DNA of 25,615 bases from Pseudomonadota bacterium (GCA_003242685.1 QGVD01000058.1:1-25615); one strand, 5' to 3'. Counted from the first letter of the stretch, positions 14,632-23,048 are shown. Notes: a model not told the origin generated them from the sequence alone. Translations and numbers: made by a program.

Positions 14632-14972
14632 GTGGCACCTTGGAGAGCGAGATGAGCGAATCGCTGCATTCGGGCTTCTCCTCCGGCATGACGCGTCGGG
14701 CGCTCGTGACCCGTCTGGTGGTCGCGAGCGGTGCGTTGGCCGTGCTGCCGTCAGTCTCGAGTGCCCTCGCGCCGGCGGGCGCCGTCGAGCGCATTGCAGT
14801 CCGCCAAGGCGCGACCGGACGCGGCCCCGTCGTCGGCTTCCACATGGATCAGCCGTATCTCGATTACAGCGGGACCGCCGAGCCGTACCGGCCCGCACGA
14901 GGCCTGCGCTCCGCCGAGCCGCTCGCGGCGCTCAGCGAAGCGGAGCTGCGCTGCCGTATCGGATACCTCTGA
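14628..14972 (+). CDS. Small Tat-signal protein of unknown function
   Basis: A 114-residue protein whose ATG overlaps the carotenoid oxygenase stop as ATGA; a second ATG at 14652 has the better Shine-Dalgarno (GGAG, six bases upstream) and would give 106 residues. The N-terminus has a twin-arginine-type signal: SGMTRRALVTRL followed by VVASGALAVLPSVSSALA. The mature part is only about 65 residues, with VVGFHMDQPYLDYSG, an RPARGLRS segment and a C-terminal ELRCRIGYL. I do not recognise a family. A small Tat-exported protein beside an enzyme can be an accessory subunit or a membrane-tethered partner, but here that is a guess. It is convergent with the PQQ dehydrogenase gene, 24 bases away. Confidence 0.75.
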   Translation: MSGTLESEMSESLHSGFSSGMTRRALVTRLVVASGALAVLPSVSSALAPAGAVERIAVRQGATGRGPVVGFHMDQPYLDYSGTAEPYRPARGLRSAEPLAALSEAELRCRIGYL

Positions 14973-14996
14973 GGCGGCCGTGGCAGCTCCGACGCT

Positions 14997-17270
14997 TCAG
15001 TGCTGCCGCGGCGCGCTCGCGGGCGGCACGTCGAGCGCCGCGCGCTCCGCCGCATACGCCTTCGCCTGCTGATCGATGAGATAGGCGCGGATCGCGCGCG
15101 TGTCCTCCGGGGTCAGCACGTCGTCCCAGCGCGGCATGCCGTTCGGCAGCAGCAGTCCTTCGAGCACGATCGAATCGAAAGCCTCGTAGACGGCCGGCGT
15201 CATGCGGCGCAGATCCGGTGCCAGCGAGCGCGTCTGGTTCGAATGGCAGAGACTGCACGTCTGTGAAAAGAGCGCCTCGCCGCGGGCGATGGTCGCCGCA
15301 TCGCCGAACTGCGGCGGCGGCTCCGGAATCGGCGGCGGCTCGGGCAGCGGCTCGCGCTGAGGCACCGGACCGCCGTCGAGACGGAACGCGAGGATCCGAC
15401 CGGCATTGCCGAAGCGGTACTGGGCGCTCTCGGGCTGAGGGAAACTCCAGCCTCCACCGCCCCATGCTGCCATCACCGCGACGTACTGCACTCCGTCAAC
15501 GCGATACGTCATCGGTGCCGCGAGAATCGACGTGCCCACTTCGATGGTCTTCAGCAGCTCGCCCGTCGACGAGTCGTAGACATTGAAGGTGCCCGTCGCG
15601 GAGCCCTGGAAGACGAGCCCGCCCGCGGTCACGAGCACGCCGGCACGATCCCACCAGCCGGCGCTGTCGACGCTCCAGCGCCGCTCGCCTGTGAGCGGAT
15701 CGATCGCCTGCAGGAAGCTGCGGCCGCGCAGCCGCTCCTTGTTCCTGTATTCGGGGAGCGCGCGGATCTGCTCCTGCATGGGTGGCGGCAGCGTCGGCAG
15801 CACGAATTCGAGCTGCGGCGTGAACACGAGCGCCGCATTGGCGTTGATCCTGCCGGGGCGGTACTCGGGCTCGCCCGGCGGGATGAAGATGAGATTGCCC
15901 ATCTCCTGCGTCGGGATGAAGAGCAGGCGCAGCTCCGGGTCCCACGCCATCTTGTGCCAGTTGTGTGCGCCGGCCGTGGCCGGGTACACGATCTTCGGGC
16001 CGCGGCTGTAGTCGGCTGCTTCCGGATTCTCGACGGGCCTGCCGGTCTTCAGGTCGACGTGCGTCGCCCAGTTCGTGTATGCGAATTTCGGCGCCGCGAG
16101 CAGCTCGCCGGTGGCGCGGTCGAGCACGTAGAGGAAACCGTTCTTCGGTGCGTGCAGCAGCACCCTGCGCTTGCGGCCCTCGATCTCGAGGTCCGTGAGA
16201 ATGATCGGCTGCGTCGCCGTGAAGTCCCACTGGTCGCCGGGAGTCTCCTGGTAGTGCCACACGAGGCGCCCCGTGCGCGGATCGATGGCAAGGATCGAGC
16301 AGACGTAGAGATTGTCGCCGCCGCCCGGCGAGCGGATGGCACGCGGATACGGTGTCGAATTGCCGGTGCCCACGTAGAGGAGATTCAGCTCCGCGTCGTA
16401 GGCCATGGCGTCCCAGACCGTGCCGCCTCCGCCCATGTCCCACCGGCTCTTCGGGTCCCAGGTCTTCGCAGCTTCTTCGAGCTCCGGATGCTCGTAGGGT
16501 CTGGAGGGATCGCCCGGCACGGTGAAGAAACGCCAGCGGAACTCTCCGGTCTTGAGGTCGTACGCCGAGATGTAGCCGCGCGCATCGTATTCGGCGCCGC
16601 CGTGCCCGATCACCACGACGTCCCCTGCGATCTGCGGCGCACCGGTGGACGCGCGTGCGCGGCCGTCGTCGATGAACGTGGAGGCTTTCCACACTACCTT
16701 GCCCGTGGCCGCATCGAGCGCGTACAGCACGCCGTCGAGCGCGGCGACGTACACGAGGCCCTCCCAGACGGCGACGCCGCGGTTGACCATGTCGCAGCAG
16801 GCACCGCGGTTGACCTGCATGTCCACCTCGGGCTCGAAGATCCAGATCGGTTTGCCCGTCGCCGCATCGAGCGCGTACACGCGGCCCGCAACGCCCGAGG
16901 TGTACATGACGCCGTCGACCACGATGGGCGTTGCCTCGAGGCCGCGTATCGTGCCCGTCTCGAACTGCCACGCGAGGCCGAGGCGTGCCACGTTCTCGCG
17001 GTTGATGTCCTTGAGGCGCGAGTAGTGTGTCCCGCCGGCATCGCCGCCGACGGTCAGCCACCAGTCTTCGCCGGCTTCGGAGGAGTACAGCCGCTCTCGG
17101 TCTATCCAGCCGGGCGCGCGGCCGCTGCGTGCGGATTCGGACGGCGAGCCGCCCGTGCAGCCGCTCGCGACGACGAGCGATGCGAGCGCGAGCAGCATCC
17201 ACGATGCCGAGAGCCCGCGGCCCGAGGTGCGTGCGAGCCCTGGTGCCGGCATCACCGTCGTCTGCGTCAT
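14997..17270 (-). CDS. PQQ-dependent alcohol dehydrogenase with C-terminal cytochrome c
   Basis: A 757-residue quinohemoprotein (type II). The N-terminus looks like a lipoprotein signal, with ASWMLLALASLVVASGC placing a possible lipidated Cys at 38. The eight-bladed PQQ propeller spans about residues 60-640 with repeats such as GRVYALDAATGKPIW and GVLYALDAATGKVVW. The vicinal cysteine pair Cys158-Cys159 (NRGACCDM), which stacks on PQQ, is present, as are VGTGNSTPY and GGGDNLY of the metal and active site. A Pro-rich linker (residues about 627-650) leads to a cytochrome c domain with CSLCH at 672-676 and a likely Met ligand in NGMPRW. The start is ATG 17270; upstream codons lack family character. 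It follows the acetoacetyl-CoA synthetase by 103 bases on the same strand. The substrate, perhaps an aromatic or short alcohol, is not readable. Confidence 0.93.
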   Translation of the reverse strand: MTQTTVMPAPGLARTSGRGLSASWMLLALASLVVASGCTGGSPSESARSGRAPGWIDRERLYSSEAGEDWWLTVGGDAGGTHYSRLKDINRENVARLGLAWQFETGTIRGLEATPIVVDGVMYTSGVAGRVYALDAATGKPIWIFEPEVDMQVNRGACCDMVNRGVAVWEGLVYVAALDGVLYALDAATGKVVWKASTFIDDGRARASTGAPQIAGDVVVIGHGGAEYDARGYISAYDLKTGEFRWRFFTVPGDPSRPYEHPELEEAAKTWDPKSRWDMGGGGTVWDAMAYDAELNLLYVGTGNSTPYPRAIRSPGGGDNLYVCSILAIDPRTGRLVWHYQETPGDQWDFTATQPIILTDLEIEGRKRRVLLHAPKNGFLYVLDRATGELLAAPKFAYTNWATHVDLKTGRPVENPEAADYSRGPKIVYPATAGAHNWHKMAWDPELRLLFIPTQEMGNLIFIPPGEPEYRPGRINANAALVFTPQLEFVLPTLPPPMQEQIRALPEYRNKERLRGRSFLQAIDPLTGERRWSVDSAGWWDRAGVLVTAGGLVFQGSATGTFNVYDSSTGELLKTIEVGTSILAAPMTYRVDGVQYVAVMAAWGGGGWSFPQPESAQYRFGNAGRILAFRLDGGPVPQREPLPEPPPIPEPPPQFGDAATIARGEALFSQTCSLCHSNQTRSLAPDLRRMTPAVYEAFDSIVLEGLLLPNGMPRWDDVLTPEDTRAIRAYLIDQQAKAYAAERAALDVPPASAPRQH

Positions 17271-17373
17271 CTTCTTTCGCCTCGTCGACCCCCTCGCGAT
17301 CATCCGCGGGAGTATCGGGCAACACGCCGACGCGGTGCAAAGGGCGCGAGTGGCGGACGCATGCGGCGAGCGT

Positions 17374-19386
17374 TTACTCGGTGAGCGAGTAGTCCTTCTG
17401 CGTCCGGAAGTACTCGATGAACCAGTCGAGCGCCTGGGGATTCGCCGTGGCGTCGCGATTCGCGACCTTTTCGGGCGGGAATCCCATGAGGATGCGCCGC
17501 ACGGGCACTTCCATCTTCTTGCCCGTGAGCGTGTAGGGAATGCCCGGCACGGCATAGATCTTGTCGGGCGCGTGGCGCGGCGAGTATTCCTTGCGCAGCG
17601 TCTGGCGGATCTTCTGATCGAGCGCCTCGTCGAGCGTGAAGCCTTCCTTCAGCTTCACGAAGAGCGGCATGAAGAAGCGCCCGCCCGGCAGGTCGAGATT
17701 CACGATCAGAGAGTCCTCGATCTCCTCGAGCGTCGCGAGCGTGCGGTAGATCTCCGCCGTGCCGATCCGCACGCCGTATCGGTTGAGCGTGGCGTCGGAG
17801 CGGCCGAGCACGTAGGCGCCGCCGCGCGAGTTGAGCTTGAAGAAATCGCCATGGCGCCACACGCCGGGGAATTCCTCGAAGTAGCTCTCACGATAGCGCT
17901 TGCCGTCGGGGTCGTTCCAGAAGCACACGGGCATGGACGGCATCGGCTGGGTGATGACGAGCTCGCCAACCTCGTCGATCACCGGCTCGCCGTGCTCGTT
18001 GAACGCGTGCGCGGCGACACCGAGTGAGCGTGCCTGGATCTCGCCGGCATAGACCGGCAGCGTCACGACGCCGCCGACGATGCCGGAGCAGATGTCCGTG
18101 CCGCCGCTGCCGGCAGCCACCCACAGGTCACGCTTGACGTTGTCGTACACCCAGCGCACGTGCTCGGGCGTCACGGGTGACCCGGCGAGTGTCACGGATT
18201 TCAGCTTCGAGAGATCGAAGCGGTCCTTCGGAACGATGCCGGCCTGCTGGAGCATCGAGATGTAGGTCGGGCTCGCGCCGAAGAGCGATGCGCCGGACTG
18301 CTCCACCATCTGCCACAGCACGCCCGGATCGGGATACGTGGGATTGCCGTCGTAGAGCACGGGCACTGCATCGGACAGCAGCCCGCTCACGACGAAGTTC
18401 CACATCATCCAGCCGGTGGTGGTGAAGAAGAACATCCGCTCGCGCGCGTGAACGTCGAAGTTGAACGCGAGGTGCTTGAGCTGCTCGATGATGATCCCGC
18501 CGTGGCTGTGCACGATGGGTTTCGGAAGGCCCGTGGTGCCCGAGGAGAACAGAATCCACAGCGGATGATCGAAGGGGAGCTGCTCGAAGCGGAACTCGCT
18601 CGCGGGGACGGGCGGATGATCGAACAGCTCGTCCCAGAACAGCGTCCTGTCGGACAGACGTTCACGGTCCTGCGGATCGAGATACGGCACCTGCACGACG
18701 CGCTCGAGCGAGGGGAGCTTCGCGATGATCTCGCGCAGCTCGGCCTTGCGGCTGAACGGCTTCCCGCCGTACTGGTAGCCGTCCACACAGAACAGGATCC
18801 TGGGCTCGAGCTGCGAGAAGCGGTCGAGCACGCCGCGGATGCCGAAGTCGGGGCCGCAGCTCGACCAGATGGCGCCGAGACTCGTCGTCGCGAGCATGGC
18901 GATCGCGGCTTCGGGGGCGTTCGGCAGACAGGCCACGACCCGATCGCCGCGCTTCACGCCCAGCTCCCGCAGCCGCGTGGCCAGCACGCGGACGCGTGAG
19001 CCGAGCTCCTCCCAGGAGAGCACGGAGAGCGGCCGCCGCTCGCTCAGGAAAAAGAGGGCTTCGACGCCCGGGCGCTCGTGCCGGAGTATGTGCTCGGCGT
19101 AGTTGAGGCGCGCGCCGGGAAACCACTCCGCACCCGGCATCTCGCGGCGGCCCAGCACGCGCTCCCACGGCGCCGAGGACTGCATGCCGAAGAATTCCCA
19201 GATGGCGCTCCAGAAGCCTTCGAGGTCCGTGACGGACCAGCGCCACAGGGCGTCGTACCCGGCGTGAGTCGTGACGTCGAACTTCAGCCCGCGCCGTTCC
19301 TCGAGCCAGCGCGCGAAAGCGAAGATCCGCGACGCTTCGATACGCTCGCGTCCCGGCTTCCAGAGCAGCTCACCCTCGTTTCCCAT
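17374..19386 (-). CDS. aacS: Acetoacetyl-CoA synthetase (acetoacetate-CoA ligase)
   Basis: A 670-residue member of the ANL adenylating superfamily. It activates acetoacetate to acetoacetyl-CoA with ATP. The N-terminal acetyl-CoA-synthetase-type cap includes WEFFGMQSSAPWERVL and WFPGARLNYAEHIL. The P-loop motif is ILFSSGTTGLPKPIVHSHGG, the adenine-binding region GSGGTDICSG, and the hinge YVLGRSDATLNRYGVRIGTAEI; the catalytic lysine lies in YTLTGKKMEVPVRRIL near the end. GSPTY- and DFFKL-type blocks and the full length match AacS and not acetyl-CoA synthetase. The ATG at 19386 is preferred (GGAG 11 bases upstream); a GTG at 19398 is the alternative. It lies upstream of the PQQ dehydrogenase and downstream of a receptor remnant, whose promoter region it may have inherited. 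Confidence 0.93.
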   Translation of the reverse strand: MGNEGELLWKPGRERIEASRIFAFARWLEERRGLKFDVTTHAGYDALWRWSVTDLEGFWSAIWEFFGMQSSAPWERVLGRREMPGAEWFPGARLNYAEHILRHERPGVEALFFLSERRPLSVLSWEELGSRVRVLATRLRELGVKRGDRVVACLPNAPEAAIAMLATTSLGAIWSSCGPDFGIRGVLDRFSQLEPRILFCVDGYQYGGKPFSRKAELREIIAKLPSLERVVQVPYLDPQDRERLSDRTLFWDELFDHPPVPASEFRFEQLPFDHPLWILFSSGTTGLPKPIVHSHGGIIIEQLKHLAFNFDVHARERMFFFTTTGWMMWNFVVSGLLSDAVPVLYDGNPTYPDPGVLWQMVEQSGASLFGASPTYISMLQQAGIVPKDRFDLSKLKSVTLAGSPVTPEHVRWVYDNVKRDLWVAAGSGGTDICSGIVGGVVTLPVYAGEIQARSLGVAAHAFNEHGEPVIDEVGELVITQPMPSMPVCFWNDPDGKRYRESYFEEFPGVWRHGDFFKLNSRGGAYVLGRSDATLNRYGVRIGTAEIYRTLATLEEIEDSLIVNLDLPGGRFFMPLFVKLKEGFTLDEALDQKIRQTLRKEYSPRHAPDKIYAVPGIPYTLTGKKMEVPVRRILMGFPPEKVANRDATANPQALDWFIEYFRTQKDYSLTE

Positions 19387-19516
19387 TCGCTCACTCACTC
19401 CACGATTCTGCTGGAATTCTCTCCGCCTGCCACTCGGGCAGGCAATGCCGTGCGGCCGCGCGGCAGACCCGGCGTGCAGGTCGTCGTGCCGGAGCTGCCG
19501 GCCTGGTCGAATCAGC

Positions 19517-19747
19517 TCACGGAGCCGTCGAAGCTCGGGTGATCGGTCGCGTGCGGGTCTGGCTGCGGGCTTCGAGCAGATCGGCGGTGATCACCGTGAT
19601 CACTGTCGGCGTCTCCTGCAGGTTCTCCTCCCGGAACTGCGCGGTGACGACGACTTCGGTGAGCACCTCATTGCCGGCTGACTCGGTGTCCTGCGCCAGC
19701 GCAACGCCTTGTCAGCTCGCGAATGAGCTGCAGACCTTGTGCCGCAT
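19517..19747 (-). pseudogene. Decayed TonB-dependent receptor, N-terminal remnant
   Basis: Read on the minus strand, this segment encodes ALAQDTESAGNEVL then TEVVVTAQFREENLQETP and VITVITADLLEARSQT. That is the mature N-terminus, TonB box and start of the plug of a sugar/aromatic-type TonB-dependent receptor. Upstream, in the same frame, an ATG at 19747 opens MRHKVCSSFAS, which looks like the start of a signal peptide, but a TGA at 19714-19712 interrupts it. Downstream the similarity stops after ARSQT and a TGA ends the frame at 19517. A full receptor would need about 2 kb more, while the acetoacetyl-CoA synthetase gene starts 131 bases further on. So this is a truncated, disrupted gene with most of the barrel deleted. 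Confidence 0.75.
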
Positions 19748-20044
19748 CGTATTGTCGCTGCTGGCGAAGGGATGATCCGGTATCTGCGTGCGCCGGACTC
19801 AACCGAAAATGAAGGGCGCTGCCGCGGATTTCGCCCCTGATGGAATCCGCGGGCGGCCTGCGGGATCCGGGGGCCCGGGGCACTTGCAGACCGCGCACCG
19901 CGCAGGTCGCGTCCGATCACCCCGACCGTGCCTCGCGTCGGCGTGCCGGATGATTCCGCGTTCAACATAGCTTTGACCGCAGCGTCGGTTGCAGGTCCAT
20001 GCTCGTGTGGGAGAATGCCCCGCAGAAAGGGGGGTAGACGAACG
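19748..20044. other. Intergenic region upstream of the MarR regulator
   Basis: No gene is supported in this stretch. It contains a 9-bp stem-loop, CCGCGGATT (19822-19830) pairing with AATCCGCGG (19844-19852) across 13 bases, and a GC-rich patch near 19860-19880. A TTGACC at 19973-19978 could be a -35 for the MarR gene, but no good -10 is visible. An imperfect TCAA-N7-TTGA symmetry around 19963-19977 might be an operator. On the other strand it may contain the former promoter of the receptor remnant. Confidence 0.35.
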
Positions 20045-20623
20045 ATGCCACGAACAACAACGACAAGGAGTCGCACGCAGGCGAAACGGGCCCCGCACCG
20101 CACGGGGCACTGGGTACCGGAGGTTTCGCCGAAGGGCGAGCTGTTCCTCAAGCGCGTGCCGGGACCGGGCAAGGGGCATGAAGGTTCGATGAACTATCCC
20201 TTCGCCCAGGGACTGACCTTCGTCGCGCGCCGCTGGCGCAATCTCATGAACGAGGAGCTTCGCGCTCTGGGACAAAGTCAGGCGCGCTGGGGCGCGCTGT
20301 ACTGGATCGCCATCTTCGGGGACACCGTCAACCAGACGGAGCTCGCCGAGCGCATCGGTGTCGAGCAGCCCACGCTGGGCCGCGTGCTGCGCGGTCTGGA
20401 GCGCGACGGCATCATCAGGCGCACGGTCGCGACGGACCGCCGCGCACGGGTGATCCGGCTCACGCCTGCCGCGAAGCCGCTCATGCGCCAGATCAACCGC
20501 ATCGCGGAATCGGTGCGCGCGCGGCTGCTCGAGGGCATCAGCACGAAGGATCTGGAGACCTGCGTCTCCGTGTTCGCACGCATCCTCGACAACATCGAGA
20601 AGAACGAAAGACGCCGAGCCTGA
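20045..20623 (+). CDS. MarR family transcriptional regulator
   Basis: A 192-residue protein from the ATG at 20045, which has AAAGGGGGG about ten bases upstream. Alternative starts are ATG 20015 (longer) and ATG 20189 (144 residues, the normal MarR size, with GAAGG four bases upstream). The winged helix is clear: QARWGALYWIAIFGD, QTELAERIGVEQPTLGRVLR as the recognition helix, then DGIIRRTVATDRRARVIRLT as the wing with the conserved D-R-R. The N-terminal 48 residues are basic and threonine-rich and are not part of the family fold. MarR proteins usually repress and are released by small aromatic ligands. This one is convergent with an aromatic-acid transporter gene, so control of the aromatic genes is plausible but not shown. 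Confidence 0.9.
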   Translation: MPRTTTTRSRTQAKRAPHRTGHWVPEVSPKGELFLKRVPGPGKGHEGSMNYPFAQGLTFVARRWRNLMNEELRALGQSQARWGALYWIAIFGDTVNQTELAERIGVEQPTLGRVLRGLERDGIIRRTVATDRRARVIRLTPAAKPLMRQINRIAESVRARLLEGISTKDLETCVSVFARILDNIEKNERRRA

Positions 20624-20662
20624 GGTGTGCCGGCAGTGCACTACGCTGCGCGGCCCAAACGA

Positions 20663-20682
20663 AGCAGCAGGATCCTGCTGCT
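20663..20682 (-). terminator. Hairpin terminator of the aromatic-acid transporter operon
   Basis: AGCAGCAG-GATC-CTGCTGCT is a perfect 20-base palindrome that touches the transporter stop codon. On the minus strand it is followed by TCGTTTGG. It lies between the convergent MarR and transporter genes and may stop transcripts from both sides. Confidence 0.55.
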
Positions 20683-22043
20683 CAGCCGTCGCGCACCGGT
20701 GCCAGCACTGCCTGACGGCGCGCGTGACGCTGCACGAGGACGATGGCGAACACGCTCGCGGCGAACACGGCAGGGCAGATCGCGAGCACTGCGAAAGTCT
20801 TCTGAGCGGCGAGCCCCGAGGCGAGCACGTAGCCGCCGAGCCACGGACCGGCCACCGAGCCGATCTTCGCCACCGATGCCGCCCAGCCGGCACCCGAGCC
20901 GCGACCCGCAGTCGGATAGAACAGCCCTGCGATGCTCGTGATGCCGAAGTGCGCACCGCCCAGGAAGAACTTGAGAGTGACTGTGAAAGCGGTGAGCGCG
21001 CCGAGTCCCATTGGCGTGAGTCCCACGACGAGGAGGAGCGGCACCGAGATCGCCGGCAGCGCGGCGACGCTCACCGGCCCGAGCCGGTCCGTGAAGCGCA
21101 TCAGCGCGAGCCCGCCCAGCGCGCCGGCGACCGAGTTCAGCGTCGTCACCCACGCCGCCTGATGGCGGCTGAGTCCGAGGCCTTCGAAGACCAGCGGCCC
21201 CCAGTTCGCGTAGAAGTAGGTCGCCATCGAGCTCGCGATGAACGCGAGCCAGAGGAGCGGCGTGATCAGCGCGAGCTCACCCTGGAACAGCGCTGCGAGC
21301 CGCGAAACGCCGCGCGCGGATGCTGCCTCATCCGAGATGACGAACCGGGCATCCGGTGGGATGGTGAGCCCGGGTGCGAGACGTCGAAGACCGCGCGCGA
21401 TCGCGTCGCGGCTCATCTCCCGCGTGACCATGAAGCGCAGCGACTCGGGAAGCACGAAGTAGAGCAGCGCTGCCGAGACGAGCGATGCGGCGCCGCCGAA
21501 GACGAAGACCGCGGGCCAACCGAACCGCGGGATCAGGAAGACGGAGATGGGTCCCGCCGTCGCCACACCGAGGGAATAGCCGAGCATGATCAGCGTGACC
21601 GCCGTCGCGCGGAAGCGCCTCGGCACGTACTCGATGCTGAGCGCCCAGATGAGCGGCAGCGCGCCGCCGAGCGCGATGCCGTTGAGGAAGCGCAGCACCA
21701 GGAACTCCCGGTAGTCGTCGGCGAAGCCCAGCGCGAGCGTGAGGCCGCCGAAGAGGGCGGTGACGAGAATGATCGCCCGGCGCCGGCCGATGCGGTCACC
21801 GATGTAGCCGAAGAGGAAACCGCCCAGGATGGTGCCGGCGACGCCGATGCTGAACAGATTGCCGAGCATCAGCGTGTCGAGCCCGTACTCGCCCGCGAGG
21901 TACGGCGCCGCGAACGCGATGACGTTCATGTCGTAACCGTCGAAGAAGGTTACGAGCCATGAGATGAGGACCAGCCGGACCGTGAATCTGCCGGGCTTCT
22001 GCTGCTCGATGACCTGCGCGACGTCAATGATCGACGGCTTCAT
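20682..22043 (-). CDS. MFS transporter, aromatic acid:H+ symporter (AAHS) type
   Basis: A 453-residue major facilitator protein with twelve predicted membrane helices. The first helix contains TFFDGYDMNVIAFAAPYL, the D-G-Y-D motif of AAHS carriers such as PcaK and GalT, where the Asp is needed for transport. The loop 2-3 motif is GYIGDRIGRRRAII, and ESLRFM follows the central region. These carriers import benzoates, protocatechuate or gallate with protons. A gallate dioxygenase gene lies upstream on the same strand, so gallate or a methoxylated precursor is a reasonable guess. The start overlaps the end of the TfdA-like gene by 20 bases, indicating one operon and translational coupling. Confidence 0.92.
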   Translation of the reverse strand: MKPSIIDVAQVIEQQKPGRFTVRLVLISWLVTFFDGYDMNVIAFAAPYLAGEYGLDTLMLGNLFSIGVAGTILGGFLFGYIGDRIGRRRAIILVTALFGGLTLALGFADDYREFLVLRFLNGIALGGALPLIWALSIEYVPRRFRATAVTLIMLGYSLGVATAGPISVFLIPRFGWPAVFVFGGAASLVSAALLYFVLPESLRFMVTREMSRDAIARGLRRLAPGLTIPPDARFVISDEAASARGVSRLAALFQGELALITPLLWLAFIASSMATYFYANWGPLVFEGLGLSRHQAAWVTTLNSVAGALGGLALMRFTDRLGPVSVAALPAISVPLLLVVGLTPMGLGALTAFTVTLKFFLGGAHFGITSIAGLFYPTAGRGSGAGWAASVAKIGSVAGPWLGGYVLASGLAAQKTFAVLAICPAVFAASVFAIVLVQRHARRQAVLAPVRDG

Positions 22044-22887
22044 AGACCGTCGTCCGCCTCATGTCGCGCCGGTAGCGCACGTCCTCGAACGGCGTCGCAC
22101 GGTGCATCGTGCAGCGGTTGTCCCAGATGATGAGGTCTCCCGGGCCATGCCACTGAACGGCCAGGCAGAACTGCGGCTGCGTCGCGAACTCGATGAGCTC
22201 GCGGATGAGCCTCCGGCCTTCTTCGACGGGCCACCCCACGATGTGCGACGCGTGCGAGGCGAGGTAGAGCGTCCTGCGCCCGGATTCCCGGTGGAGCTGG
22301 ACGAGGCGATGGCGCGCGGGCGGTTTCTCGCGCTTTTCTTCTTCGGTCGGCTCCGGGTAGCCGGCGAGCATTCGCGAGTGCCACAGCCAGTGCTCGGCGA
22401 CGAGATCCTCGATCTGCGCCTTGCGATCTTCGGGCAGCGCTTCGTAGGCGACCCGCATGTCCGCGAAATGAGTGTCGCCGCCCACGGGAGGAACCTCGTG
22501 CGCGAGCAGCAGCGAGTACGCCGAGCGGTGCTGATTGAACGAGGAGTCCGTATGCCAGAGCTGATTGCCCTTGTTGTACATACGGCGACGCTCGTCCGAG
22601 AGAATGTTCCCGTCGGGGTCGAGATTCCCCGCATCGAAGAGCTCGGGATATCTGAACCGCCGCCGCGCGATGCTGAAACGCGGAGCCTGTTCCAGCTCAC
22701 CGAAGAGACGGCTGAACGCGATGTGTGACTCGTCGGTGAGCCCGGTGCCACGGAAGACACAGACACCGTAGCGGTGCACGGCGACGCGGATCTCTTCGAA
22801 AGTCTCCGGATCGACGCCACGCGAGAAGTCGACTCCCGAGATCTCGGCGGCGAACAGAGGATGAAGAGGCCTGGCCGTCAGCGCCAT
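22024..22887 (-). CDS. TauD/TfdA family alpha-ketoglutarate-dependent dioxygenase
   Basis: A 287-residue protein, the same length as TfdA (2,4-D dioxygenase). The iron facial triad is visible: His112 and Asp114 in LWHTDSSF and His262 in CTMHRATPF. An alpha-ketoglutarate-binding Arg lies in RYRRDMRRTT at 271-280. The ligand positions agree with TfdA (H113, D115, H262) to within one residue. ARPLHPLFAAEISGVDF opens the protein as in TfdA and TauD, which fixes the start at ATG 22887. Such enzymes hydroxylate a substrate next to an ether, sulfonate or amine, often splitting the bond. Here it could attack an aryl ether or another side chain of a lignin aromatic. It shares a 20-base overlap with the AAHS transporter gene downstream, so its substrate is probably imported by that carrier. 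Confidence 0.92.
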   Translation of the reverse strand: MALTARPLHPLFAAEISGVDFSRGVDPETFEEIRVAVHRYGVCVFRGTGLTDESHIAFSRLFGELEQAPRFSIARRRFRYPELFDAGNLDPDGNILSDERRRMYNKGNQLWHTDSSFNQHRSAYSLLLAHEVPPVGGDTHFADMRVAYEALPEDRKAQIEDLVAEHWLWHSRMLAGYPEPTEEEKREKPPARHRLVQLHRESGRRTLYLASHASHIVGWPVEEGRRLIRELIEFATQPQFCLAVQWHGPGDLIIWDNRCTMHRATPFEDVRYRRDMRRTTVYEAVDH

Positions 22888-23020
22888 CGACGATGACTCA
22901 GGTTCGCAGATCTTCGACCGATTGTAGGCAGCGGGGAGAGGCCGTTGCAACGCAGCAGGCGGGTCCTCATCCGCTGCGAGAGCGCATGCAACTCGCGTGT
23001 AAGCGAAGCCGTGAAACGGT

Positions 23021-23048
23021 AACGGCCGTCGCTCGCGCGACGGCCGTT
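23021..23048 (-). terminator. Hairpin terminator of the gallate dioxygenase gene
   Basis: AACGGCCGTCG, loop of six bases, CGACGGCCGTT: a perfect 11-bp stem 35 bases after the dioxygenase stop on the minus strand. It separates the dioxygenase from the downstream TfdA-like/transporter operon. The following transcript ACCGTTTCAC has a short T run. Confidence 0.65.

Noticed and set aside
14997..17270. Lanthanide-dependent PQQ dehydrogenase
   Set aside because: The extra Asp that marks lanthanide enzymes could not be assigned with certainty from the GGGDNLY region without an alignment, so no metal type is claimed.
17374..19386. Acetyl-CoA or propionyl-CoA synthetase
   Set aside because: The N-terminal cap and block patterns follow acetoacetyl-CoA synthetase.
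19585..19601. Tandem GTGATCAC-C-GTGATCAC, resembling a double operator
   Set aside because: On the minus strand it falls in the receptor remnant and encodes the VITVIT part of the conserved plug start, so the repeat is explained by coding sequence.
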